NCBI RefSeq assembly: GCF_002205645.1 | Contig: NZ_NIOF01000020.1 | Coordinates: 1 to 64,000 of the forward strand | From: Roseateles aquatilis | GTDB lineage: Bacteria > Pseudomonadota > Gammaproteobacteria > Burkholderiales > Burkholderiaceae_C | DNA length: 64,000 nt | Direction: 5' to 3' | Shown: in pieces, positions 1-7,721 of the stretch | Position numbering within the stretch: the first letter of the stretch is position 1 | Layout: every line of letters starts with the position of its first letter | Position numbers and translations under genes: made by a program | The notes under the pieces: model-generated | What the model was told of the DNA's origin: nothing | Databases searched by the model: none | What the model saw: only the letters and a program-made list of their open reading frames with translations

Positions 1-1149
1 ACCAGCCTCGGGGCGGACGGGTATGTGGAGGAGCGGATTCCGGGGACGGCGATCGATGCCAACACGGCCGGGGTCAGGAATGGGCGGCTGTTCCTGAAGG
101 ACCACCTAGGGTCGGTGATCGGGATCGTCGATGAGGCGGGGCAGTTGCAGCAGCGGATGAGCTACGACGCGTGGGGGCGCCGGCGCAATATCGACGGCAG
201 CGACGACAGCTGGGCGACGCTGGGGACGATCAAGAACGATCAGGATAACTCGGGGTACACCGGGCACGAGCAGCTGGATCAGCTCGGGCTGGTGCATATG
301 AATGCGCGGTTGTATGACCCGATGACTGGGAGGCATGTCAGCGCGGATCCGACGGTGCCGGATCCGAAGGATCAGCAGGCGTTTAATAGGTTTAGCTATG
401 TGCTAAACAATGCGCTCATCTATACCGATCCTACGGGCTTGACCCCAGTGCCGTTTGAATCGTTGACGAATCAGTTCTCGGACTTTCAGTTTGATAGTCG
501 TGGTTGGGGCTGCGTACTTCCATGGAAGTGCCGGGAAGAGGACAAGAATGCGAAGCCGCTGCCTGATCAGGATGAGGAGGGCAAGAAGCGCAAAGATGAA
601 AAAAAGAAAACAGAGCAGAGTGGCAAAAATGACAGTCCTATCGCCACGGCCGCAAAAGACTTAGCAGGGTGGAGAGCCGAGGCAGGCGGGTTCGAGCCGC
701 AGGCCGGCTTTCCTACCCCAAATGAGTTAGTTGAATCTAGAGCAGCCGAAACTCTGGAAAGACTCATTGACGAGGGGAAAGTTCCTCCGGAATGGAGGAT
801 TATCGTCGCTGGTTTCGGCGCTGGCGTTATCGTGGAGTCGACCGGACGAGGGCCGCAGATTGGGCCAAATTGGAAACCTCGTGACATTTCAGACCCAGTG
901 TGTAGATCCGGCTGTGAACGCGTGGCGCGACAAATTCAGAAACACGTGAATGGAAAAATCGCTCGAATTGAGCCTAAAGACGCCCCGATGTTAGGTCCAT
1001 TTAGGGGGAAGGATCATGGTTGGGTATACCACGAGGTTGTGGTGAAAGACGGGCGGGTTTATGATCTAACAACAGGGCACAAGGGGTTGTCGGTAGAGGA
1101 GTATAAATCTCTATGGAAATATAAAGAAGCAATTAAATTCAACTTTTAG
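1..1149 (+). CDS. Rhs protein, C-terminal part with probable papain-fold toxin domain (5' end outside window)
   Basis: The reading frame is open from the first base, so this is the 3' part of a larger Rhs/YD-repeat gene. The first ~145 codons carry the Rhs-associated core: YD-type repeats, then LYDPMTGRHVSADP and the conserved end DPTGL near base 440. After DPTGL the sequence changes to a charged, Lys-rich linker of visibly lower GC, as expected for an exchangeable toxin tip. The last ~90 residues hold a Cys (CRSGCERVA), then YHEVVVKDGRVYD with a His and a downstream Asp. This Cys-His-Asp order fits papain-like toxin domains that act as protease or deamidase. Rhs proteins are normally delivered by type VI secretion or as large surface proteins; which applies here cannot be seen. 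The Rhs call is firm; the toxin class is inferred from motifs only. Confidence 0.85.
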   Translation, partial: TSLGADGYVEERIPGTAIDANTAGVRNGRLFLKDHLGSVIGIVDEAGQLQQRMSYDAWGRRRNIDGSDDSWATLGTIKNDQDNSGYTGHEQLDQLGLVHMNARLYDPMTGRHVSADPTVPDPKDQQAFNRFSYVLNNALIYTDPTGLTPVPFESLTNQFSDFQFDSRGWGCVLPWKCREEDKNAKPLPDQDEEGKKRKDEKKKTEQSGKNDSPIATAAKDLAGWRAEAGGFEPQAGFPTPNELVESRAAETLERLIDEGKVPPEWRIIVAGFGAGVIVESTGRGPQIGPNWKPRDISDPVCRSGCERVARQIQKHVNGKIARIEPKDAPMLGPFRGKDHGWVYHEVVVKDGRVYDLTTGHKGLSVEEYKSLWKYKEAIKFNF

Positions 1150-1155
1150 GATTTT

Positions 1156-1479
1156 ATGCCAAATTGGAATAATATATTCACTCATGTTAGGCGTGACACG
1201 GGGATGTTTCTCCCCAACCAGTCTTACGATGAAGCGTCGGCGTTTGTGCTAGGGTACGACATCGCAATGGATGGGGAGGTTCTGCGTGGCTTTCAAGAAT
1301 GGTTGTCGATCAAAGCAGGAGGGGGCGCCAATCTCCATTGGAGCGTACTAGTCCTCGAGATATTGCTCTTGATAGATACTCGAACAGGGGCGCGCATTGA
1401 GCTCGATGCAGTTCAACAGAAAGCCGCTATTGAGGGATTGTTTGATCTGATATTCGAGTTTGACGCGGAGCGTAGGTGA
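1156..1479 (+). CDS. probable cognate immunity protein of the Rhs toxin
   Basis: A 107-residue acidic protein begins six bases after the Rhs stop codon, the usual place for the immunity gene that protects the producer from its own Rhs tip toxin. It has no signal peptide or membrane segment, so it should act in the cytoplasm. Visible features are YDEASAFVLGYD near residue 25, GFQEWLS near residue 46 and a hydrophobic LVLEILLLID stretch near residue 70. I do not recognise a named immunity family; the function is inferred from position, size and composition. GC content is lower than in the Rhs core, matching the toxin tip. Confidence 0.65.
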   Translation: MPNWNNIFTHVRRDTGMFLPNQSYDEASAFVLGYDIAMDGEVLRGFQEWLSIKAGGGANLHWSVLVLEILLLIDTRTGARIELDAVQQKAAIEGLFDLIFEFDAERR

Positions 1480-1730
1480 GAAATATCATAATCTGCGCTT
1501 GGCTCCTGTGGTGATCGCATTGATGGGTTTTGTTGCTCCAAATTGTCATATGTCGGCCGGCGCAAATGAAAGGTTTGTGAGATAACTTCAGTTCGAATGC
1601 TTTCAACCGAGATCATTATCCAGTAGATCAGCGGGCGAGAAAAGATGACTATCCCGGCTTGTGAGGACAGATAGTATTGGCCGTGAGTGTTGTCCCGTGC
1701 ACGGATCTTCGGAGAGATTGGAGTACTAGA

Positions 1731-1895
1731 TTGAACGACCGACGGAGCCCAACAAGCGCGGCTGACGCGAAAACTGTCGAAGAATTCATCGACCAACTTC
1801 ATCGGGACGGGATTTCCATTATCCAGACGGTGAAGCACGTCATGACGCGCTATGACATGAGCCTCCGGCATGCAAAGGAGATCGTGTCAACGTAG
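1731..1895 (+). CDS. small protein resembling the L7/L12 C-terminal fold
   Basis: This 54-residue protein has a probable TTG start preceded by GGAG at the right spacing; the frame stays open upstream to 1677, but that start lacks a ribosome site. The core FIDQLHRDGISIIQTVKHV followed by MSLRHAKEIV resembles the helix-turn pattern of the ribosomal L7/L12 C-terminal domain (a region ending in 'L.EAK.IV'). Short proteins of this kind occur next to polymorphic toxin genes. The 250 bases before it (1480-1730) contain only short broken frames and no gene I can support. Confidence 0.45.
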   Translation: MNDRRSPTSAADAKTVEEFIDQLHRDGISIIQTVKHVMTRYDMSLRHAKEIVST

Positions 1896-2035
1896 CCGTG
1901 TTGGAGATCATTCGTCGAAGCCTCCACTCCTCTGCACGAGGAAGCCATAAGAGTCGTGTTGGAGAGCTCTGACGATTTAGTCGGGCATACCCCAGAGTCA
2001 CCAGTACCCGAAGCAGCGAAGGGAATCAATGAGCA

Positions 2036-2323
2036 GTGAACAAGACCTCCTCGCTCACGTCGATGGCGCGCTGGCGGTTGCTCGCGGGCGGAGGCTCGGA
2101 AGTATTCGAAGCCGAAAATCGAGGCGTCTTCGATGAGCTCGTTCTAGAAGAATGGCTCCATCCTGAGAGCATGGGAGAAAACGAGTGGTGGCTACGTATT
2201 GGGGACGCCAGGCTATGGGTCACGAGGGACGCGGCCGGGAAGGTGCGGGTCGATGTGGAACGGGGTTGCTATACCGAGATCCATGGAGACACAAAACTAT
2301 CTCGGGATGCTAATCCCTTGTAA
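2036..2323 (+). CDS. hypothetical protein in the immunity-gene array
   Basis: The protein is up to 95 residues and cytoplasmic. The start is uncertain: GTG at 2036, 11 bases after AAGGGA, or an in-frame ATG at 2063. The middle is rich in Glu and Trp (VFDELVLEEWLHPE, then GENEWWLRIGDARLWV) and ends in a beta-type stretch, GKVRVDVERG. Acidic, single-domain proteins of this size standing between immunity genes are commonly immunity proteins, but I do not recognise the family. The 130 bases upstream hold nothing supportable. Confidence 0.5.
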   Translation: MNKTSSLTSMARWRLLAGGGSEVFEAENRGVFDELVLEEWLHPESMGENEWWLRIGDARLWVTRDAAGKVRVDVERGCYTEIHGDTKLSRDANPL

Positions 2324-2420
2324 TGTGAGTTATGGTTTCTTGGCTCAGCGATCTTTTGCACTGATCATTCTTCAGCGATCGCATGGATAGAGGCACGACA
2401 CACATCAAACCGAAGCACGT

Positions 2421-2888
2421 ATGGCAACACGTCGAGTGAAGATCGGCGACATCGTCGAGATTGAGACAAAGGACGGCTTGCGCTATGGCCAGTACTCCGA
2501 TAGGCACAAATCATATGGAGCAGTACTGCGCATGTTTGGCGGGGCTTATTCCATACGTCCAGAGAGCTTTGACGAGATGGTCCAGCAAGAGCCAGTCTTC
2601 ATCTGCCTTGTCCCGCTGGGTGCTGCAGTGAGTCGTGGCATTTTCGCGGTAGCGGGAAATGCAGCGCTGCCTCTGGCAGTAATCAAGTTTCCATTGTTTC
2701 GCTCGGGAATCGTCGACCCTTCCACTCGCAAAGTGCGCACTTGGTGGTTGTGGGATGGGGAATCCGAGTGGCGCATTGGTGATTTGACGGAGGCTCAGCG
2801 AAAGTTGCCAATTCGTGGTGTATGGAACGACACAATGTTGATCCACCGCCTCGAATCGGGATGGACGCCGGAGACGGACTCGACGTAA
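2421..2888 (+). CDS. Imm26-family-like immunity protein
   Basis: A 155-residue soluble protein. The N-terminus VKIGDIVEIETKDGLRYGQY matches the opening of Imm26-type immunity proteins ('GDI..I.l.dG.y.yG'), and later WRIGDLTEAQRKLPIRGVW has the expected 'W.IG....' pattern followed by a short acidic tail. Such proteins neutralise a partner toxin by binding it in the cytoplasm. No toxin gene lies directly upstream, so this looks like an orphan immunity gene kept in the array. Family assignment is by motif recall, without an alignment. Confidence 0.6.
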   Translation: MATRRVKIGDIVEIETKDGLRYGQYSDRHKSYGAVLRMFGGAYSIRPESFDEMVQQEPVFICLVPLGAAVSRGIFAVAGNAALPLAVIKFPLFRSGIVDPSTRKVRTWWLWDGESEWRIGDLTEAQRKLPIRGVWNDTMLIHRLESGWTPETDST

Positions 2889-2994
2889 GGCTGAAGAGGG
2901 ATCAATTGGTTCATTAACCTATCGCGTGACGTGAAGCACGTCTTCCGCCGGGACTATTACCCCGTCGACCCGACCTTGGATCTAATTGAAGATC

Positions 2995-3707
2995 ATGATC
3001 GAAGCAAGACTAGAACTTCACGCTGGAACGCTCAAGCAGCTAGTGAGCAAGTTGCTATCACTGCTAGCAGAGCTTCGTCCGTCCCATCACAGTCTGGGCG
3101 AGGATGAAGCTGGGCAGTTGATCGGCGATCCGAAGGGGTTCGTCGATTCTCTGACAAACCGATCGCCCGGGCCGTGGCTTACTGGCAAATTTTGCTCGTA
3201 TGACATCAGCTTGGCTGGACCGAAAGAAATTATTTGCTTTGCCTCCCTTGAGGTGTCGTCCACCCTCGCTGAGCAATTTATGGTGGAGATGGCGAGCCTC
3301 AATCCGGTATTCGGCTCTGCCTGTGTACAGGATGAGAGAATTCAACGAAATCGGATCGCGATATCTCTGGGTTCTAATAATATTGAGAGTTGGGTTGGAC
3401 GGGATACGCAGAAATATATCCCGGGTCTCTATTGGCTAACGCTATTGCCCGACGCTTTGATGAAACGAAACGGCATGGTGTTCAGCGCGACGTCTTGGAG
3501 GCGGTCGCACGTCAGCACATTGAGCTTGAAGCTGGGCAGCACTTGTTCTGCTTCTATGAGAGGCCAGAGGATTGGCGGGAGACGTCCGCCATCAAGAATT
3601 TGATCGCATCATTGCCCGGAGTATTCGATATCGAAGAAGTCAAACCGCTACTTTCAGCTGCGAGGAATTTCCTTGACTTGCACGCGCTGCTGCGAGAGTG
3701 GAAATAG
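2995..3707 (+). pseudogene. immunity-like gene interrupted by a frameshift
   Basis: The first part reads from ATG 2995 to about 3475 and contains NNIESWVGRDTQKYIPGLYW. The second part continues in a different frame with RHGVQRDVLEAVARQH, QHLFCFYERPEDW and GVFDIEEVKPLLS, ending at 3707. The halves read as one ~237-residue protein if a single base missing near 3468-3476 (ATGAAACGAAACGGCAT) is restored. The 'VGRD.QKYIPGLYWLT' signature is typical of a group of polymorphic-toxin immunity proteins. Either the gene is dead or the sequence has a one-base error there. Confidence 0.65.
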
Positions 3708-3841
3708 AACCTGCGATGGTCTCACTGGCAATCCGAATCGCGCAACAGTAGATGGCTTGAAAGCACCGCGGCAAGGGCGTTGGGCAGTCAGGGCGATAGA
3801 TGCGTGTATTTTGAGATATAACTTCAATTAATTAATCGTTG

Positions 3842-4153
3842 ATGCTGATAAATTTCGTTGATTGGGCAAGGACCTTCATGCATGCCTCACGAGCGGGCGG
3901 CATGGAGGCCAAAGTCACGGAAAGCGAGCCGTCGGACAACCGATCGGCACGGCTGGATATTTATACGCCTGGGACGGTTGCTCGCATCACCTGTTGGGAG
4001 AGTGGTGACTATTATGCGGAGGCTATCGATCTAAAGACGGGGCAATCGATCTTTTCACGCCACGGAGAAATTCATGCAGAAGTTCCGATTCCTATAGAGC
4101 TCGCTGAGTTCTTCAAGTCACTTGCTGGCACCGATTTGTTGAAGACCTTCTGA
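3842..4153 (+). CDS. TriTu-family-like immunity protein
   Basis: A 103-residue soluble protein. The order FVDWARTF near the N-terminus, ARLDIYTPGTVARITCWESG in the middle, then a statement of the type 'D..tGq..fs.hge' resembles the TriTu family of immunity proteins. ATG 3842 is chosen over the adjoining TTG 3839; no clear Shine-Dalgarno site is visible. The preceding 130 bases (3708-3838) are AT-rich, hold no gene and may carry its promoter. No cognate toxin is adjacent. Confidence 0.55.
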   Translation: MLINFVDWARTFMHASRAGGMEAKVTESEPSDNRSARLDIYTPGTVARITCWESGDYYAEAIDLKTGQSIFSRHGEIHAEVPIPIELAEFFKSLAGTDLLKTF

Positions 4154-4158
4154 TCACA

Positions 4159-4476
4159 GTGCCAGAGATGCAAGTGGTCCACCAAGCACACATGAATGAC
4201 AACGGTAAGTTGTTGCCTCATGTGCTTCTCGGCGACGTGATAAGGTTTGCATTGCAGGTTGGTCGGAATACTTCAGGCCAAGAGGTGCTGCGAAAACTAC
4301 TCGAAGTCGTGGAGGCCTGAATGCTATTTAGCGAGTCCGACGTTTCGAACCTGGTCGCGGTCTCTTTTATAAAAAATCTTTGTGGATAAGATTCGGCCGC
4401 TATGCCTCTAGTACCTCTAATGGGCGAGGTGCCGGAAGAGCATTTAAGGAGGCTTTGCGGATATGACATCCATTGA
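4159..4476 (+). pseudogene. DUF7674-like gene with two in-frame stop codons
   Basis: Read in one frame from GTG 4159, the sequence gives GKLLPHVLLGDVIRFALQVG and VLRKLLEVVEA, a TGA at 4318-4320, then SDVSNLVAVSFIKNLCG, a TAA at 4387-4389, then PLVPLMGEVPEEHLRRL and a final TGA at 4474. The pieces in this order resemble one ~105-residue DUF7674-type protein ('GELLPH....DV.RF', later 'L..VSFLENL'). Each stop is one base from a sense codon (TGA from GGA, TAA from GAA). It starts six bases after the TriTu-like stop codon and overlaps the next gene by 14 bases, so it was once part of the same operon. Confidence 0.6.
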
Positions 4477-4753
4477 TCAACCTGAATGGGTAACTCGAGG
4501 CAAGGCAATTCGGCAATTGATTGCGGAGTTGCAGTCGTTCGAAAATCAGGAGATGATGGTGGAAATTTCCCTTGACGACGGGTATTTCCATAAACCGATA
4601 AGCCTCGTGAAGAAATCCGGCAAGATATGCCTTCTGGTGAATAGCGAAATTTTATGTCCTCAAAGAGGTCGGTTGAGCACAAGAACGAAATCCAGCAATT
4701 CGCTCAAATCTTTCCCTATGCTCGAACCCGCCTGGCGTGCCTCAGGGAGTTGA
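4463..4753 (+). CDS. small immunity-array protein with an apparently chimeric C-terminus
   Basis: A 96-residue protein preceded by AAGGAGG. Residues 1-60 (WVTRGKAIRQLIAELQSFE, then MVEISLDDGYFHKPISLV and KICLLVNSE) look like an intact small protein of a kind found in Rhs/polymorphic toxin loci. From about base 4650 the protein becomes low-complexity Ser/Thr/Arg sequence and local GC rises, while another frame (4654-4854) becomes the better one. I read this as an intact N-terminal domain joined to foreign sequence at a recombination scar. Function unknown. Confidence 0.5.
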   Translation: MTSIDQPEWVTRGKAIRQLIAELQSFENQEMMVEISLDDGYFHKPISLVKKSGKICLLVNSEILCPQRGRLSTRTKSSNSLKSFPMLEPAWRASGS

Positions 4754-4854
4754 CGGGCAGGGTGCCTGCAGCGGATCTCCAATACTTCGCTGCACGTGAT
4801 GCTGCCCGGCTGGTCCGGGACGAAGCGGCTCGACTCTCTATGGCCGAGGCGTAA

Positions 4855-6503
4855 ATGCTGGATGCGCTGTCGAATGCGAGGCGCCTGCTGATATCGGCCA
4901 CGGATGAGGTCGTGCAACGATGGCGCTCGCTATGGACTGCGTCCTCCCCGGGGCGCGGGGAGCCGGTGTTGCTGGTCGGAGCAGAGGACGCACGCTAGTT
5001 CTCGATGTCGACCGCAACCCTCGGCGAGTGGGTCGTCGATGCGCAGACCTGGAAGGACCTCGATCTGGATTAGCTCATGCACGCCGGGTGCAGCGTGCTG
5101 GCGCAACACGCTGTTCATCGAAGCCTGCTCAGCGGGAGTAGTCAGCCGGACGATGACGACGCCCCGTTGCCCGATCAAGTCGCGGCATATCTGGCCGATC
5201 CTTCGCTCGCGCACGCGCGCCGGCCAGCGTTCGAACAGTTGAAGACGCTCAAGTTCGATCCCACGATGGCGCTCTTCTGCGATCGGCTGCCGGCAATGCC
5301 GGATTGGGCGCGGCATCTGCGTTGGTTCGGACTTGCGTTGTCGGTAGCTTGCGGGTTGGTGTTGGCACACCGGCGGCGATCGTCGCGGTCCTCGGTTTGC
5401 TGGCGGTCTCGGGCTTCGTGCAGATACTGCTCTACGACCAGTTGCAGCACTGGAAGCTATGCCGCGAGGCCTTCGTGACGATGTTGCGCGCATCGATCGA
5501 GGCGGAGGGAGAGGGCAGCGAACGGGCCGCCATGGCTCGTCGAGTCATTCGCGAGCTGGACGCACACTGGCTCGTCCGTTCCCCTCAGGCGGCCGAGACG
5601 CTCAATCTGATCGCGCTTTCCGAATACGCGTCGATGCCGGCGAAGCTTCGGCGATTGCGCCAGCGATTGGAGGCACTGCGTTCCCTCTATCTGCGTCTGG
5701 CTCGGCGCGAAGCCGCGAGCGGCATCGCCGCCCTGCTGCGGCGCTCCGGCGCGCATTGCCGCCCGGAGGTGGTGGACGAACCGCGCAAGCTCGCGTTCCA
5801 TGCGCTCGGCAATCCGCTGATTCCTGGCATGGCGCCGATTCCGTCGCTGATGCTGCAGGGCAAGGGTGCTTTCATCACCGGGCAGAACGGTGTCGGCAAG
5901 AGCACGCTGCTCCGCAGCGTCGGCGTGAACCTGATCGCGGCGCGCGCCTTCGGCCATTGCTTCGCCGATGCCGCCGTCGTGCCGAGCGGACCGGTGATGA
6001 CCAGTCTCCACATCGAGGATTCGCCTTCGCAGGGGCACAGCCTCTACGTCGCCGAACTGCGTCGAGCTTCCGAGTTGCTGAAGGCGGCACGAGCCAGCGG
6101 GACCGGCGTCGTGCTCATCGACGAGGTCTTCGCCGGAACCAATCATCTGGACGCCGTGAGCGTGGCCGCGACGGTACTCGACGAGTTGTCGCGGTACGCG
6201 GCGGTGCTGGTCTCCTCGCACAACGTGGTGCTGGCCCCGCTGCTTCGCGAACGGCTGACCCCGCTTCAGGTGGTCCGCGCCGGCGCAGGTGTGTCGATCA
6301 AGGGAGGCATCCTGGTGGAGACCAACGGAATCTCCCTGCTTCGCGAGCATGGCTTCGGCGAGTCGCATGTGGCCCGAGCACAAGCCGTCTTCAGCTGGCT
6401 GTCCTCGTTCATGTCCAACCCGCCACCCGATCAAGCGCCGATCGCGCTCCCAGGCCGACCTTCCCAACGCCTCACTGCGTCGCCAACCGATTCATATCAA
6501 TGA
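4855..6503 (+). pseudogene. MutS-like ATPase gene, disrupted in its 5' half
   Basis: The 3' part (frame from 5304) encodes an intact MutS-type ATPase domain: Walker A GQNGVGKSTLLRSVGVN, IEDSPSQGHSLYVAELRR, Walker B-like LIDEVFAGTN and a switch His in VSSHN. The 5' part lies in another frame and holds TLGEWVVDAQTWKDLDLD, the family's 'W.DLD.D' segment, then RHLRWFGLALSVACGLV, a membrane helix. It contains in-frame TAG codons at 4996 and 5071 and needs a one-base shift near 5370 to join the ATPase part. Such membrane-associated MutS homologues (not the repair MutS) run to ~550-600 residues. The 3' end overlaps the convergent gspF by 32 bases. Probably a decaying gene. Confidence 0.65.
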
Positions 6504-7680
6504 TCGGCAGCAGCACCGACAGCACGATCAGCATCACCACGCCGCCCATCGCGACGATGAGCAGCGGCTCCAGCAAGGTGGCGAGCACCATCGCGCGGCG
6601 CTTGACCTCGCTGCCGAGCTGCTTGGCCGCGCGCTGCAGCATGTCGGGCAACTGCCCGGTCTGCTCGCCCAGGCGCGCGAACATCGACAGCAGCCCCGGG
6701 AAGCGCTTCTTGCCGGCCAGCGCCGCGCCCAGCGGCGCGCCCTCGCGGACCATCGCCAGCGCGTCCATCGCATCGGCGCGCATCGCGTGGTTGGAGAGGG
6801 TTTCCGCCGCCGCCTGCAGCGCCTTGAGGATGGGCACGCCGGCCCCCGCCAGCATGGCCAGGGTGCCGGAGAAACGCGCGGCGTTGTAGCCGCGCGAGAG
6901 CCGGCCCAGCAGCGGCAGGTTGAGCCACGCGGCGTCGAAACGCTGGCGCACGCTGTCGCGCTTGAGCAGCTGGCGCGCGCCGAAGAACGCGCCGATCAGC
7001 ACGACCAGGATCACCAGGCCCCACTGCCGCAGCACATCGGACATGCCCATCATGATCCGCGTCAGCAGCGGCAGCGTCTGCCGCGTCTGCGTGAAGACGG
7101 CCGCGACCTGCGGCACGACGTAGGTCAGCAGGAAGCTCACCGCCAGGATCGAGATGATGCAGACGATCACCGGGTAGGCGAGGGCGCCGAACAGCTCCGA
7201 CCGCAGGCGCTGCTGCTCCTCCAGGTCGTCGGCCAGGCTCTCCAGCACCGGCCCCAGCGCGCCGCTCTGCTCGCCGGCGGCGACCACCGCACGATAGACG
7301 TCGTCGAACTCCCGCGGCGCAATGCCCAACGCCCGCGCGAACGAGGAGCCGGCGTTGACCTCGGCCTTCAATTGCGACATCAGCTCGCGTTGGCGCGGGT
7401 CCTCGGCCTCGTCGGCCAGCGCGGCGAGCGAACGCTCCAGCGGCAGGCCGGCCGAGACCAGCCCGGCGAGCTGCCGCGTCCACACCGTCAGCGTCGCGGC
7501 CTTGAAGGCGCGGCGCGACCAGCGCGACCGCGCCTGCTGCGCGACCACCGCCTGCACCTCCATCGGCACCAGGCCCTGCGCGCGCAGTTGCGAGCGGGCG
7601 GCGCGGACGGTGTCCGCCTCCAGCAGTCCCTGGCGGGGCTTGCCGGCGGCATCGACGGCGTCGTACTTGAAGGCGGGCAT
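6472..7680 (-). CDS. gspF: type II secretion inner-membrane platform protein GspF
   Basis: The 402-residue product is the polytopic inner-membrane platform of the type II secretion system, linking the cytoplasmic ATPase to the pseudopilus. It opens with MPAFKYDAVDAAGKPRQG, the standard GspF start, has two repeated GspF domains (about residues 70-195 and 270-395) and three hydrophobic segments, including VIVCIISILAVSFLLTYVVP near residue 170 and a C-terminal MGGVVMLIVLSVLLPI. Length is normal for the family. It is the last gene of the minus-strand gsp operon, 41 bases after gspE, and its 3' end overlaps the convergent MutS-like pseudogene. Confidence 0.95.
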   Translation of the reverse strand: MPAFKYDAVDAAGKPRQGLLEADTVRAARSQLRAQGLVPMEVQAVVAQQARSRWSRRAFKAATLTVWTRQLAGLVSAGLPLERSLAALADEAEDPRQRELMSQLKAEVNAGSSFARALGIAPREFDDVYRAVVAAGEQSGALGPVLESLADDLEEQQRLRSELFGALAYPVIVCIISILAVSFLLTYVVPQVAAVFTQTRQTLPLLTRIMMGMSDVLRQWGLVILVVLIGAFFGARQLLKRDSVRQRFDAAWLNLPLLGRLSRGYNAARFSGTLAMLAGAGVPILKALQAAAETLSNHAMRADAMDALAMVREGAPLGAALAGKKRFPGLLSMFARLGEQTGQLPDMLQRAAKQLGSEVKRRAMVLATLLEPLLIVAMGGVVMLIVLSVLLPIIDMNRLATQ

Positions 7681-7721
7681 CGCGGGGACCTCGGCTGAAA
7701 ACTACGGGAAGCGGCGCGACG

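Noticed and set aside
1480-1730. Hydrophobic fragment (LAPVVIALMGFVAPNC) that resembles a signal peptide
   Set aside because: The frame closes after ~35 codons and the following sequence gives no continuing protein.
2889-2994. Short coding-like stretch (NWFINLSRDVKHVFRRDYY)
   Set aside because: It may be a gene remnant, but it has no start, no recognised family and overlaps the start of the next gene; too little to call.
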